A DNA stretch of 64,000 nt from Acidobacteriota bacterium (GTDB lineage Bacteria > Acidobacteriota > Terriglobia > Bryobacterales > UBA6623), in contig WGMB01000010.1 in the NCBI GenBank assembly GCA_016125275.1, positions 124,001 to 188,000 on the forward strand. The letters are read 5' to 3'. The notes beneath the pieces are model-generated. The model had not been told where the DNA came from, searched no databases, and worked only from the letters and a program-made list of their open reading frames with translations. The first letter of the stretch is position 1. Every line of letters begins with the position of its first letter. Positions 29,971 to 38,635 of the stretch are shown here, piece after piece. A program made the position numbers and the translations under genes.

Positions 29971-29976
29971 ATTTTA
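29971..29976 (-). promoter_or_regulatory. -10-like TAAAAT before ceramidase-like gene
   Basis: On the minus strand, TAAAAT (5/6) ends 9 bases before ATG 29961 with no Shine-Dalgarno sequence, another leaderless-type arrangement. It is divergent from the GAF gene. Confidence 0.45.
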
Positions 29977-29989
29977 GGCGTCTGGGAGA

Positions 29990-30457
29990 ATGAAGGGCCA
30001 GATGTCCGGCGAAGAGTTTCTCGAGCACGTTCGCGCCGCGTCCGCCGACCCCCAAAAGGCGCTCGAGCTGACCCTGTCGCACTTCGACGCTGACGCCGGC
30101 ACCCTGCACAGCCTCGGCTCCGACGGCCTGCTTCACCTGCAAGCTTACGCCGGCAATTTTCCTGAGCCTTTACTGGCGGTCATCCGCACCATACCCGTCG
30201 GCAAGGGCATCGCGGGCCTCGCCGTCGAGCGCAAGGCGCCCGTCGATCTCTGCAACCTCCAGACCGACTCCAGCGGCCAAGCCCGCCCCGGCGCCAAGCA
30301 GACCGGCGTCCGCGGCTCCCTGTGCGTGCCGCTGCTGGCCGGCGCCGAAGCCGTCGGCGCTCTGGGCGTCGCCACCATCCGCGAAAGAGAGTTCACCCCC
30401 GAGGAGACCGAAACCCTCCTCCAGACCGGCCGCATCCTGGCCGAGACCCGCTCCTGA
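29990..30457 (+). CDS. GAF-domain protein
   Basis: A 155-residue protein consisting almost only of a GAF domain: GTLHSLGSDGLLHLQAYAG, IPVGKGIAGLAVERKAPV, the SGQARPGAKQTGVRGSLCVPL loop (key residues Gly, Arg, Ser) and GALGVATI, ending in a helix. GAF domains bind small ligands or sense redox. No output domain is attached. ATG 30002 is an alternative start four residues later. The stop lies 11 bases before the UxaA-family gene, so the two are likely co-transcribed, and a regulatory or sensing role for that enzyme's pathway is possible. Confidence 0.75.
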   Translation: MKGQMSGEEFLEHVRAASADPQKALELTLSHFDADAGTLHSLGSDGLLHLQAYAGNFPEPLLAVIRTIPVGKGIAGLAVERKAPVDLCNLQTDSSGQARPGAKQTGVRGSLCVPLLAGAEAVGALGVATIREREFTPEETETLLQTGRILAETRS

Positions 30458-30468
30458 GAGAAAGTCCC

Positions 30469-32025
30469 ATGTCTTTGGTTACGCTCGGTCCGGCGGTCAT
30501 CCCGGACAACCCCTTCATCCGCCTCCACCCCAAGGACAACGTCGTGGTCGCCCGGGTTCCGCTGCCCGCCGACTCCGCCATCGAGTTCGAGGGCCGCACC
30601 GTGCCCCTGCGCCAATCCATCGGCGCCGGCCACAAGATCGCCGTGCGCGAGATCGGCCCCGGCGAAACCGTCTACAAATACGGCGAAGAGATCGGCGCGG
30701 CCAAGGAGCGCATCCAGATCGGCGACCTCGTCCACGTCCACAATCTGCTGTTCGGCGTCGGCGACAAGCAGTACGAGTTCGGCACAGGCCTCACCGATCT
30801 GCCGCACATCCCGCTGCTCGACGCCCGTACCTTCCTGGGCTTTCCGCGCGCCGACGGCCGGGTGGGGACGCGCAACTACATCGCCGTCGTCGGCGCCAGC
30901 AACTGCTCCTCCTACGCCGTGCAGAAGGTCGAAGACGCCTTTCGCGACGAGGATTTCGCAGGCCTCGGCATCGACGGCGTCGTGGCCTTCCCGCAGTCGG
31001 AAGGCTGCGGCATGGCCGAAGGGCCTGACGCCCGCCAGCTCCGCCGCCTGCTCGACGGCGTCGCCGACCACCCCAACGTCGCCGCGGCCGTCGTCGTCGG
31101 CCTCGGCTGCGAGGTCAACCAGGTCAGCTACTACATGCGGCCCGAGGCCAACGGCCACAACCGCCCGCCCCGCCGCGGCTTCACTTTGCAGGAGAGCGGC
31201 GGCACCCGCCACGCCATCGCCGACAGCGTCAAGGCCGTGCGAGAGCTCATCGCCGAGGTCGGCAAGCTCGAGCGCCGGCCCGTCGGCGTCGAGCACCTCG
31301 TGGCCGCTCTCGAATGCGGCGGCTCCGACGCCTTCTCCGGCATCACGGCCAACCCCGGCGTCGGCTACTTCTCCGACCTCGTCGTCAAGCACGGCGGTAC
31401 GGTCTGCTTGGCCGAAACCACCGAAATCTACGGTGCCGAGCACCTGCTCACCCGCCGCGCCGTCAGCCGCGAGGTCGGCGAGCGCCTGCTGGGCATGATC
31501 GACTGGTACAAGCGCTACGTCGCCGGCTTCGACGGCGCGCCCTCGTTCGACAACAACCCCTCGCCCGGCAACAAGGCCGGCGGTTTGACCAACATCGCCG
31601 AAAAATCCCTCGGCGCCGTCGCCAAGGGCGGCTCGTCCAACCTCACCGCCGTCTACGACTACGCCGAACGCATCGCCGAGCGCGGCTTCGTCTTCATGAA
31701 CACCCCCGGCTACGACCCGCCGTCGGTGGCCGGCATGATCGCCGGCGGCTGCAACGTCTGCCTGTTCACCACCGGCCGCGGAAGCTGCTTCGGCTTCCCC
31801 ACCGCCCCGGTCGTCAAGATCGCCTCCAACTCCAAAACCGGCGAATTCATGGACGAGGACATGGACATCAACGCCGGCACCGTCGCCGACGGCGTCGAGG
31901 ACATTCCGGCCCTGGGCGAGCGCATGTATCGCTACGTGCTCGAAGTCGCCTCCGGACGCAAGACCTTCAGCGAGGAGCTCGGCCACCGCGAGTTCGTCCC
32001 CTGGCGGATCGGCCCGGTTCTCTAG
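30469..32025 (+). CDS. UxaA-family altronate/galactarate-type dehydratase
   Basis: A 518-residue full-length UxaA/GarD-family protein. An N-terminal SAF-like domain (~10-100; NVVVARVPLPA, GHKIAVREI, GETVYKYGE) precedes the catalytic region with ADGRVGTRNYI, PQSEGCG, GLGCEVNQ, LECGGSDAFSGI, and the C-terminal TTGRGSCFGFP and PVVKIASNS. The enzyme dehydrates sugar acids such as altronate or galactarate to keto-deoxy acids with iron. The exact substrate is unclear. ATG 30469 follows the GAF gene by 11 bases; a longer in-frame start inside that gene is unlikely. It ends in a CTAG shared with the convergent channel gene. Confidence 0.88.
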   Translation: MSLVTLGPAVIPDNPFIRLHPKDNVVVARVPLPADSAIEFEGRTVPLRQSIGAGHKIAVREIGPGETVYKYGEEIGAAKERIQIGDLVHVHNLLFGVGDKQYEFGTGLTDLPHIPLLDARTFLGFPRADGRVGTRNYIAVVGASNCSSYAVQKVEDAFRDEDFAGLGIDGVVAFPQSEGCGMAEGPDARQLRRLLDGVADHPNVAAAVVVGLGCEVNQVSYYMRPEANGHNRPPRRGFTLQESGGTRHAIADSVKAVRELIAEVGKLERRPVGVEHLVAALECGGSDAFSGITANPGVGYFSDLVVKHGGTVCLAETTEIYGAEHLLTRRAVSREVGERLLGMIDWYKRYVAGFDGAPSFDNNPSPGNKAGGLTNIAEKSLGAVAKGGSSNLTAVYDYAERIAERGFVFMNTPGYDPPSVAGMIAGGCNVCLFTTGRGSCFGFPTAPVVKIASNSKTGEFMDEDMDINAGTVADGVEDIPALGERMYRYVLEVASGRKTFSEELGHREFVPWRIGPVL

Positions 32026-33062
32026 TAGGAAACGCCGCGGTAGAGCATCGCGGACTTGCCGCTGACGCGTTCCAGAATGCGGCCGGTCTCCGACTCGCGC
32101 GCCAGTAGCAGCAGGCGGTCGCCGGCCTCCAGCCGGAGGGCCTCATCGGGCTCGCGGATGATCTCTCCGCCCGAGCGAACGATGGCCGCCACCAGGTAGC
32201 TGCGGCTGCGCACCTCGGCCAGGGTCTGGCCGGTCAGCGGCGAGGTTTCGTCGAGCGTCACCTCGGTCATCTTCAGCCCCAGGCGCGCCAGGTCTTCTCC
32301 CAGCCGGCCGCTGTCGTCGTGCAGCAGCTCGGTTTCGGTCGGGCAGGTCACGAGCTGGGCGATGCGGGCGGCGCCGATGGCCGACGGCAGCACCACCCGG
32401 CTGGCCCCGGAGCGCATCAGCTTCTTTTCGGTGGAGGGCGCCTCGGCGCGGGCGATGATTTCGAGGTCGCGGCTGATCTCCCGCGCCGTCAGCGTGATGA
32501 AGACGTTGAGGGTATCGTCGGGCAGCACCGTCGCCAGGGCCCGGGCGCGGTCGGCGCCGGCGGTGAGCAGGACGGTTTCGTCGGAGGCGTCGCCCAGCAG
32601 CGCCAGGTAGCCCGCTTCGTTCGCCTCTCGGATGCGCTCCAGGCTGGTGTCGATGACCACGAACGACGCGCGAGCCTCTTTGAGCTCGCGGGCCAGGATC
32701 CGGCCGACGCGGCCGAAGCCGCAGACGATCACGTGGCGGCTGAGCTTCTTGAGGTCCTTTTCCACTTTCCGCACCCCCATCGCGCGCTGGATCTCGCCCT
32801 CGGTGATCATCTGGATGAAGCCGCCGGTGACGTAGATCAGCGACGAGCAGCCCACGATGATCAATCCCATCGTAAAGACCTTCAGGCCCGGCTCATGGAT
32901 CGGCCGCACCTCGCCGTAGCCCACGCCGAAGATGGTGATCACCACCATGTAGATGGCGTCGAGCAGGTCCCAGCCGGCGAGCTGATAGACGATGACGGCG
33001 ACCGTGCACGTGACCAGGAAGAACGAGCCGCCGGAGACGATCTTGCGAAGAGAGGAATCCAT
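32022..33062 (-). CDS. TrkA-domain potassium channel
   Basis: A 346-residue two-TM channel. TM1 lies at ~12-30, then a pore loop with filter TIFGVGYGE (commonly TTVGYGD), then TM2 (FTMGLIIVGCSSLIYVTGG). The RCK N domain carries VIVCGFGRVG for nucleotide binding, and the C-terminal TrkA-C domain begins at ~255 (MTEVTLDETSPLTGQTLAEV). It conducts K+ under cytosolic ligand control. The filter retains GYG, so selectivity is expected. The start ATG 33062 is preceded by a ~78-base leader from a TATACT. It overlaps the UxaA-family stop by four bases. Confidence 0.88.
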   Translation of the reverse strand: MDSSLRKIVSGGSFFLVTCTVAVIVYQLAGWDLLDAIYMVVITIFGVGYGEVRPIHEPGLKVFTMGLIIVGCSSLIYVTGGFIQMITEGEIQRAMGVRKVEKDLKKLSRHVIVCGFGRVGRILARELKEARASFVVIDTSLERIREANEAGYLALLGDASDETVLLTAGADRARALATVLPDDTLNVFITLTAREISRDLEIIARAEAPSTEKKLMRSGASRVVLPSAIGAARIAQLVTCPTETELLHDDSGRLGEDLARLGLKMTEVTLDETSPLTGQTLAEVRSRSYLVAAIVRSGGEIIREPDEALRLEAGDRLLLLARESETGRILERVSGKSAMLYRGVSY

Positions 33063-33140
33063 CGAGCCTCGCGTTCGCCCGGCTCGACAGGGAGATCAGG
33101 ACGAGGCCACCGCTCGGGCTGCCTCGGGGCGACCGCCACA

Positions 33141-33146
33141 GTATAG
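33141..33146 (-). promoter_or_regulatory. -10-like TATACT for channel gene
   Basis: On the minus strand, TATACT (5/6) lies 78 bases before ATG 33062, giving a normal leader, unlike the leaderless-type promoters elsewhere in the window. Confidence 0.35.
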
Positions 33147-33188
33147 CGCCGGACAGCGCAGCCCGGACAAGCGCCCCCGCGGGCGCGC

Positions 33189-34082
33189 CTAGCGGCGCAA
33201 CAAGCCCCGCACCTGCAGCCAGTTGGCCAGCAGGCCCGGCCACTCGCTCAAGGCTCGGTCGGTCCAGCCCAGGCCCATGCCGTGACGGCCCTTTTCGAAG
33301 ATGTGCATCTCCGCCGGCACGTCGTTTTCGCGCAGCCGCAGGTAGAAGGCGATGCTGTTCTGCACAGGCACCGCGGTGTCCTCACTGGTGTGCCACAAGA
33401 ACGTCGGCGGCGTCCGGCGGGTCACCCGCAGCTCGGTCGACATCATCTCCACCAGCGCACGCTCGGGATTGTCACCCAGCAGGTTCCGCCGGGAGCCCTC
33501 GTGCGTGAACGGCGCCACGAACGAGATCACCGGGTAGCAGAGAACGGCGAAGTCCGGCCGCGAGCTGATCTTCATCCAAGGGTCGGACGCCTCCGGGTTG
33601 CCCTCCTCGAACATCGTCGCCGCCGTCGAAGCCAAGTGCCCGCCGGCCGAAAAGCCCATCACGCCGATGCGGTCTTCCGCCACGCCGTAGTGCCAAGCCC
33701 TTTTGCGCACCGTCCGGATCGCCCGCAGCACGTCGTTCTGCTGCGCCGGATGGTGGTACTTCGGCCCCAGCCGGTACTTGAGCACGAACGCCGCCACCCC
33801 GATCGAGTTGAGCCAGCGCGCGATCTGGTCGCCCTCGTGGTCCATCGCCAGGTTGCGATAGCCCCCGCCGGGGCAAACGACCACCGCCGTTCCCACCGCC
33901 TTGTCGGCGTCCGGCAGATAGATCCCCAGCGTCGGATGGTCCTCTTCGGCGTCGCCGAGAGACCCGGGGACGCCCTCGGGCCACAGCTCGATCACCTCCG
34001 GCGGAGAGCCGCCGCCCCTTTGCGCCGGCAGCGGCGCGGCGAGCGGCAGTAGAAGCAGGAGGAGAACGACTGGGGTCTTCAT
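33189..34082 (-). CDS. Exported alpha/beta hydrolase (acetyl-xylan-esterase-like)
   Basis: A 297-residue protein with a signal peptide (MKTPVVLLLLLLPLAAPLPA). The alpha/beta-hydrolase features are VVVCPGGGYRNLAMDHEG (oxyanion region), the nucleophile elbow GFSAGGHLAS, the Asp-bearing HTSEDTAVPV and the His in KGRHGMGLG. This is the BD-FAE/esterase group often acting on acylated polysaccharides. Its ATG overlaps the stop of the preceding CehA/McbA gene as ATGA, so the two are translationally coupled. The actual ester substrate is unknown. Confidence 0.85.
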   Translation of the reverse strand: MKTPVVLLLLLLPLAAPLPAQRGGGSPPEVIELWPEGVPGSLGDAEEDHPTLGIYLPDADKAVGTAVVVCPGGGYRNLAMDHEGDQIARWLNSIGVAAFVLKYRLGPKYHHPAQQNDVLRAIRTVRKRAWHYGVAEDRIGVMGFSAGGHLASTAATMFEEGNPEASDPWMKISSRPDFAVLCYPVISFVAPFTHEGSRRNLLGDNPERALVEMMSTELRVTRRTPPTFLWHTSEDTAVPVQNSIAFYLRLRENDVPAEMHIFEKGRHGMGLGWTDRALSEWPGLLANWLQVRGLLRR

Positions 34083-35680
34083 TGGGGAGCCGATGCCAGG
34101 ATCTTTTCCGTGGCGGCGACGCGTTCGAGAAGCTCCCGGCGCTGTTCGGCCGAAAGCAGCAGCGGCGCATTCCGATAATACTGCGCCTCTTTGTCCCAGC
34201 GCGCGGCCAAAGCCTGCCGCGCCGGCTTCAAATACACCGGCTTGCCGTCTTGCAGGAAGTAGACCGGGTTCGCGTGCGCGTGGATCGGAGGCTCGCCTTC
34301 GAGCTCTTCGGCCCGCACCCGCGCCGCCACCCACGAGCTGGCCGCGATCTCCGCCTCGAACTCGAGCGGCTCGCCCCGCGGCGATCGCGCCACGACCTCG
34401 CCGTTCACCACGATCTCCAGATCGTACAGCGGCCGGTGGAACCAGGCGCGGGCCCGCCCCTTGAGCGTCTTCGTCGCGCCGGACCACTCCACCGAAGCGC
34501 CGGGCTCGCACCCTTCCACCTCGAAATCCAGCAGCGGCCCGTTGCTCAGCGTCACCGCCCCGCGCTTCACCCCCGCCGCCCAGGCCTCATAGGCCGACTC
34601 GCCGGCCTCCGCCTTCACCATCGCCCGCTCCGGGCCCAGCAGCGGTACGAAGTGCGGCCAGGGGTTCAGCCGCCCCACGTTGGCCGGAAAATCGCTCCCG
34701 GCCAGGCCCACCACCCGAAAGCCCGCGTTGAGCAGCTCGTACCACTCCTCGGTGTGCAGCACGCCGAACTGGAACAGCTCCACAAAGTCCACGTCGCCGT
34801 GCGCCAAGTCCATCAGCAGCGACGAGTTCGGCTGGCTGCCCCAAAAGTGCGCAAAACCCGCCAGCCCGCCCTCCTTGCGAATCCGCTCGAACAGCAGCCC
34901 CGGCCGCGGCCAAGCGTCCCGCGTGTTGGCGTACTCGAGGCCGATGCTCAACGGCCGCACCATCCGCTCGCCGCCCAGCCCCAGCACGTGGCCGTAGAAG
35001 CGGCTGCGGGACTCGTGCCCCGAGCGGATCGAGTAGCCTTCCGCGCGCGCCTCGGCCTGCTTGCCGAAGCCGTACTGCATGGCCGCGTGCTGCTGCCGCT
35101 GCAACTCCAGAAAGTTGCCTACGGCCAGGTCCTCGGCCCTCAGCCAGTCCAGAAACAGCCTGTCGTCCTCCGGGGCGCGCACTAGGTGGATGTGGTCGTC
35201 GGCCGCCAGCCACTTGCCCTGCTCACCCGGCGCCGTCGGCTCCAGCGTCAGCTCCACCGTGCGCTCTTCGTCCGCCGCCAGCGTAAAGTCCACGACCGCC
35301 GGCTTGTAGAGGAACCCGTGGTAGGCCTCCAGCCGGTAGCGGTGGCCGCCGGGCAGGTCGAACTCCGCCTCGCCCTCGGTCAGGACGAAGTGCGACTGGT
35401 CGCGGGCGGTCACCTCCAGCGTCTTCACCGGCCGGTCCTGCCGCCACAGTCGTTCGCGATAAAAGGAGTCCACCCGCAGGGGCAGTTGCGCGTCCACCGG
35501 GCTCAGCCGATACGGCGCGCCGCCCTTGAGCAGGTAGACCCTCGCCGGAACCTTCTCGCCGGTGTCCGCCAGCTTCGTCGTCACCCTCACCCGGGCGGCG
35601 TATTGAGGCCGCAGCCCCTCCTGGCCCAGAGCCAAACCCAGGCCCACGAGAAAGGCGATGAGCAAGACGGCGCGACGCAT
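34079..35680 (-). CDS. Exported CehA/McbA-family (PHP-type) metallohydrolase
   Basis: A 533-residue protein with a signal peptide (MRRAVLLIAFLVGLGLALGQ). The N-terminal ~150 residues are beta-rich. The PHP-like metal site starts with LAADDHIHL, and further probable ligands occur in SGHESRSRFYGH, AHFWGS and LAGSDFPAN. This is the CehA/McbA pattern; family members include carbamate hydrolases, but most are uncharacterised. The last ~130 residues form a beta-sandwich-like domain. It is first in a two-gene unit with the esterase and is divergent from the TPR operon. TACAAT lies ten bases before ATG 35680. Confidence 0.8.
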   Translation of the reverse strand: MRRAVLLIAFLVGLGLALGQEGLRPQYAARVRVTTKLADTGEKVPARVYLLKGGAPYRLSPVDAQLPLRVDSFYRERLWRQDRPVKTLEVTARDQSHFVLTEGEAEFDLPGGHRYRLEAYHGFLYKPAVVDFTLAADEERTVELTLEPTAPGEQGKWLAADDHIHLVRAPEDDRLFLDWLRAEDLAVGNFLELQRQQHAAMQYGFGKQAEARAEGYSIRSGHESRSRFYGHVLGLGGERMVRPLSIGLEYANTRDAWPRPGLLFERIRKEGGLAGFAHFWGSQPNSSLLMDLAHGDVDFVELFQFGVLHTEEWYELLNAGFRVVGLAGSDFPANVGRLNPWPHFVPLLGPERAMVKAEAGESAYEAWAAGVKRGAVTLSNGPLLDFEVEGCEPGASVEWSGATKTLKGRARAWFHRPLYDLEIVVNGEVVARSPRGEPLEFEAEIAASSWVAARVRAEELEGEPPIHAHANPVYFLQDGKPVYLKPARQALAARWDKEAQYYRNAPLLLSAEQRRELLERVAATEKILASAPQ

Positions 35681-35690
35681 TGGAGCCCGG

Positions 35691-35696
35691 ATTGTA
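35691..35696 (-). promoter_or_regulatory. -10-like TACAAT for CehA/McbA gene
   Basis: On the minus strand, TACAAT (5/6) ends 10 bases before ATG 35680. With TAGAAT at 35714 it forms a compact divergent promoter pair in a 46-base gap. Confidence 0.45.
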
Positions 35697-35713
35697 GCAA
35701 CGAACGCCGCTGT

Positions 35714-35719
35714 TAGAAT
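35714..35719 (+). promoter_or_regulatory. -10-like TAGAAT for TPR operon
   Basis: TAGAAT (5/6) ends 7 bases before ATG 35727. A GAGGG lies in that short gap but would be cut off if transcription starts at the ATG. Confidence 0.4.
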
Positions 35720-35726
35720 GAGGGCG

Positions 35727-36950
35727 ATGTCGTGGCTGCTCCTGGCTCTCCTGCTCGCGGCTCCGCCGCCCGAAGACGCCCTCGAGCAGGCCGCCGCGGC
35801 GCTCCAGCGGGAGGACTACCAGACCGCCGCGCCGCTACTCGAAGGCGTGCTCGCCGAGCACCCCGAGCAAGCCAACCTGCAATTCCAGCTCGCCTTCGCC
35901 TACACCCGACTCGAGCGGCCCGCCGAAGCCATCGAGCGCTACGAAAAGGCCGTCGAGCTCGACCCCAAGATGGCTCCGGCCCGGCTCAACCTGGCCCTGC
36001 TGCTGCTCGAAGCCGATCGCCCGGCCGGCGCCGCCCAGCAGCTCCAGGCCGTCATCGAGCTGCGTCCCGACGATCCCCAGGCGCTCTACTTCCTGGGCCA
36101 CGCCGAGCGCCGCCTGGACCGCCCCGCCGAGGCCGTTCCCTTTCTCGAAAAGGCCCTGGCCCTCGACCCGCAACCGCACGTCCGCCTGGAGCTCGGCCAA
36201 GCCCTGATGGCCCTGGAGCGCTGGGACGGCGCCGCCGAACAGTTCCGCGAAGCCGCAACCCAGCTTCCCGAGGCGGCCTCCTACCAGCTCGAGCTCGCCG
36301 AGCGCGTCGAGCAGGCCGGCGACCGCGAAAAGGCCCTCGGGCTGTACCAGGCCTACGCCGCGTCCCAGCCCGATCCCGAGCCGGCTCTGCTCGAGAAGAT
36401 CGGCTTCCTGCTGCTCGACCTCGACCGCGCCGAGGAGGCCATCGCCCCGCTCGAGCAGGTTGTCGCCAAGAGCCCTTCGTCCGCCAATCGCGCCGCGCTG
36501 AGCCAGGCCTATTCGCTCGCCAAGAAAACCGAAGAGGCCCTCGCCCAGTTGGCCGCCGCGGCTGCCGCCGCCCCGGACGACGTCGACCTGACGATGCGCT
36601 ACGCCAACGCCCTGCTCGCCCAGCAGCGCTTCGAGCAGGCCGGGCCCCTGTACCTGCGGGCCTCCAAGCTCGATCCGCGCCGCGTGGAAGCCTACAACGG
36701 CCTGGCTTTCTGCTGGTACCAGCTCGAGCAGTACCCGGCCGCCCTGCAGGCGCTGGCGGAGTCCGCCAAGCTCGCCCCCGAGTCCGAGGGCAATCTCTTC
36801 CTCAAGGCCATCATGCAGGACAAGCTGCACCTCTACGAGCTCGCCGAAGCCAGCTACAAGGCCTTTCTGGCTTCCGGCTCCGCCTCCGAGGATCGCGTCT
36901 GGCAAGCCACCCAGCGGCTCAAGCTCGTGGAACGGATGGCGAACAAGTGA
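35727..36950 (+). CDS. Exported tetratricopeptide-repeat protein
   Basis: A 407-residue protein with a short hydrophobic N-terminus (MSWLLLALLLAAPP), probably a signal peptide. About ten TPR-like helix pairs follow, with the A-x-x-x-L-x-x-A-L pattern and 'DP..ARLNLALLLLEADRPAGAA'-type spacing of 34 residues. TPR proteins act as scaffolds; the partner here may be one of the two exported proteins that follow in the same operon. Its stop overlaps the GTG start of the next gene (GTGA). An upstream frame extends to 35658 but lacks a signal peptide. Confidence 0.8.
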   Translation: MSWLLLALLLAAPPPEDALEQAAAALQREDYQTAAPLLEGVLAEHPEQANLQFQLAFAYTRLERPAEAIERYEKAVELDPKMAPARLNLALLLLEADRPAGAAQQLQAVIELRPDDPQALYFLGHAERRLDRPAEAVPFLEKALALDPQPHVRLELGQALMALERWDGAAEQFREAATQLPEAASYQLELAERVEQAGDREKALGLYQAYAASQPDPEPALLEKIGFLLLDLDRAEEAIAPLEQVVAKSPSSANRAALSQAYSLAKKTEEALAQLAAAAAAAPDDVDLTMRYANALLAQQRFEQAGPLYLRASKLDPRRVEAYNGLAFCWYQLEQYPAALQALAESAKLAPESEGNLFLKAIMQDKLHLYELAEASYKAFLASGSASEDRVWQATQRLKLVERMANK

Positions 36951-37414
36951 CGCGGAGGTTCCCGGCGCTGCTGTTGCTCGCGAGCCTGGCCCTGCTCGGC
37001 CCGGCGTCGACCCTGCGCGCCCAGGCGCCGGAGCCCAACAAGCTCGACGCCATCCGCCAGGAGCCCGACCTCGAAAAGCGTTCCGAGCTCTCGCTCGAAT
37101 TCGCCCGCTCCTCCGTCGGCCGCGTCGTCAAGGCCTACAAGGACGGCCGCCCCGAGCAGGCCCGCGAAATTTTGGCCTCCATCATCGAAGCCGCCGAGCT
37201 CTCCCAAGCGTCTCTGGAGGAGACGGGCAAGGTCGCCCGCAAAAAGCCGAAGCACTTCAAGAAAGCCGAGATCGCCAGCCGCAAGCTGCTCAAGGATCTC
37301 GAAGACGCCCAACGCACCATGACGTTCGAGGAACGGCCTGACTTCGACCCCGCCATCCGCCGCGTCGACGAGATCAACCGGGCCTTGCTGCTCGAAATCA
37401 TGCAAAGGAAGTGA
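36947..37414 (+). CDS. Exported helical hypothetical protein
   Basis: A 155-residue protein starting at GTG 36947, overlapping the TPR stop by four bases. The signal peptide is RRFPALLLLASLALLGP with cleavage near LRAQA. The mature part is almost all charged helix (KLDAIRQEPDLEKRSELSL, KAYKDGRPEQAREI, KKPKHFKKAEIASRKL). I recognise no family. The conserved operon position suggests it works with the TPR protein and the next exported protein. Confidence 0.65.
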   Translation: MTRRFPALLLLASLALLGPASTLRAQAPEPNKLDAIRQEPDLEKRSELSLEFARSSVGRVVKAYKDGRPEQAREILASIIEAAELSQASLEETGKVARKKPKHFKKAEIASRKLLKDLEDAQRTMTFEERPDFDPAIRRVDEINRALLLEIMQRK

Positions 37415-37422
37415 GGTCCGCC

Positions 37423-38100
37423 ATGCGTATCGCCGCCGCCCTCGTTCTCGTCGCCGCCCTCTCCCTCCCCGCGGGGGCCCAGGAGTGGCTCGGCGCCAAC
37501 GACTTCCTCACTGAGCACGAGGTCGATCAGGTCCGCGAGGCGCAGGAGCCCAACCTGCGCATCGAAACCTATCTCAGCTTCGTGGCCCTGCGCATGGAGC
37601 TCATCAATCAGCTCCTGGCGAAGGAAGAGGCCGGTCGCGGCGGCAAGATCCACAAGAACCTCGACGAGCTCGGCCGCATCCTCGAAGCCGTCGACATGGT
37701 CATCGACGACGCCCTGCTCCGCGACGTCGACCTCACCAAGGGCATGGAGCTGTTGCGCGCGAACGAGACCGCCCTGCTCGCCCGCCTCGAGGAGATCCAG
37801 GCTTCCGACCCCGAAGACCTCTGGCGCTTCGAGTTCGTGCTCGAAGACGCCATCGAGATTGCCGGCGACAGCCTGGAGCTGGCCGGCGTGGACCCCAACG
37901 AGCGCAAGCGCGAGCTCATCGAGGCCGACGACGCCGAGAAGGCCGCTCGCGAGAAGACCATGAGCGCCGAACGCCTCAAGGACGTCCAATCCGTGAAGCA
38001 GGAAGCGGCCAAGACTGAGCAGAAGGTCGAGCAGAAGCGCCCCAGTCTGCTCAAGAAGGGCGAGACCCTAGGAACGCCCGCGCCTCCGAAGAAGAACTAG
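37423..38100 (+). CDS. Exported helical hypothetical protein
   Basis: A 225-residue protein from ATG 37423, which has AGGT five bases upstream; a GTG at 37411 overlapping the previous stop is an alternative. After a signal peptide (MRIAAALVLVAALSLPAGA), the sequence is helical and charged (RIETYLSFVALRMELINQ, LDELGRILEAVDMVIDD) and ends in a Lys/Glu/Pro-rich tail. It resembles the previous protein in composition and may be a distant relative. Function unknown. Confidence 0.65.
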   Translation: MRIAAALVLVAALSLPAGAQEWLGANDFLTEHEVDQVREAQEPNLRIETYLSFVALRMELINQLLAKEEAGRGGKIHKNLDELGRILEAVDMVIDDALLRDVDLTKGMELLRANETALLARLEEIQASDPEDLWRFEFVLEDAIEIAGDSLELAGVDPNERKRELIEADDAEKAAREKTMSAERLKDVQSVKQEAAKTEQKVEQKRPSLLKKGETLGTPAPPKKN

Positions 38101-38117
38101 AAGACGCCGCCGGGCGC

Positions 38118-38123
38118 TATGCT
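38118..38123 (+). promoter_or_regulatory. -10-like TATGCT before DUF2085 gene
   Basis: TATGCT (4/6) ends 6 bases before ATG 38130, with no ribosome site between, matching the leaderless-type pattern. Confidence 0.35.
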
Positions 38124-38129
38124 GTCGGC

Positions 38130-38549
38130 ATGACCGCCCGCTGGTCGCCCGCCAAGCTGGTCGCCGGGGCCGCCCTGGCGGCGTTGGCCGCCGCCGCGCT
38201 GGCGCCCCTGCTGCTCCGGCTCGGCCGTCCGGAGGCCCTTCCGCTCTACTGGGCCTTGGAGGCGCTCTGCCACCAAACCCCCGACCGCTGCTGGCTCCTC
38301 GGCGGCGCCCCGGCCGGGCTGTGCGTGCGCTGCTGCGGCCTCTACGCGGGGCTCGCTCTGGCCGGGTCGGGACTCCTTCGCTTCTCGCCCTCCCGGCTCG
38401 CCGCCGCCGCCCTGCTCATGGGGCTGAGTTGGGCCGTCGAAGCCGCTGGCGCCGCCCACCCTCCGCCCTGGACGCGTTGGGCCGCCGGAGCGGCTTTCGG
38501 CGTCGTGGCAGGGGCCGTTTTCCGGCCCGGCCGGCCGCGTCAAACGTAA
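38130..38549 (+). CDS. DUF2085 membrane protein
   Basis: A 139-residue protein with about four hydrophobic segments. The DUF2085 cysteine pattern is clear: LEALCHQTPDRCWLLGG followed by LCVRCCGLYAGL, i.e. CHQ, a C after PDR, and CVRCCG. Cys and His placement suggests metal binding or a disulfide at the membrane surface, but the family has no assigned role. It lies 29 bases after the TPR operon and is followed by a 9-bp hairpin. Confidence 0.82.
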   Translation: MTARWSPAKLVAGAALAALAAAALAPLLLRLGRPEALPLYWALEALCHQTPDRCWLLGGAPAGLCVRCCGLYAGLALAGSGLLRFSPSRLAAAALLMGLSWAVEAAGAAHPPPWTRWAAGAAFGVVAGAVFRPGRPRQT

Positions 38550-38556
38550 CGAAACA

Positions 38557-38584
38557 GACGCCTCTAACGTCTCAGAGAGGCGTC
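38557..38584 (+). terminator. Hairpin after DUF2085 gene
   Basis: GACGCCTCT (38557-38565) pairs perfectly with AGAGGCGTC (38576-38584) over a 10-base loop. No T-tract follows, so termination strength is uncertain. Confidence 0.5.
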
Positions 38585-38635
38585 CGAGGATCTGGGATAA
38601 TGAAGCGGAATCGACCGCGGAGGAGGCGACAAGCA

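Noticed and set aside
30322-30468. N-terminal extension of the UxaA-family protein into the GAF gene
   Set aside because: The extension is Arg-rich, overlaps a real GAF domain and is absent from the family; ATG 30469 matches the conserved N-terminus.
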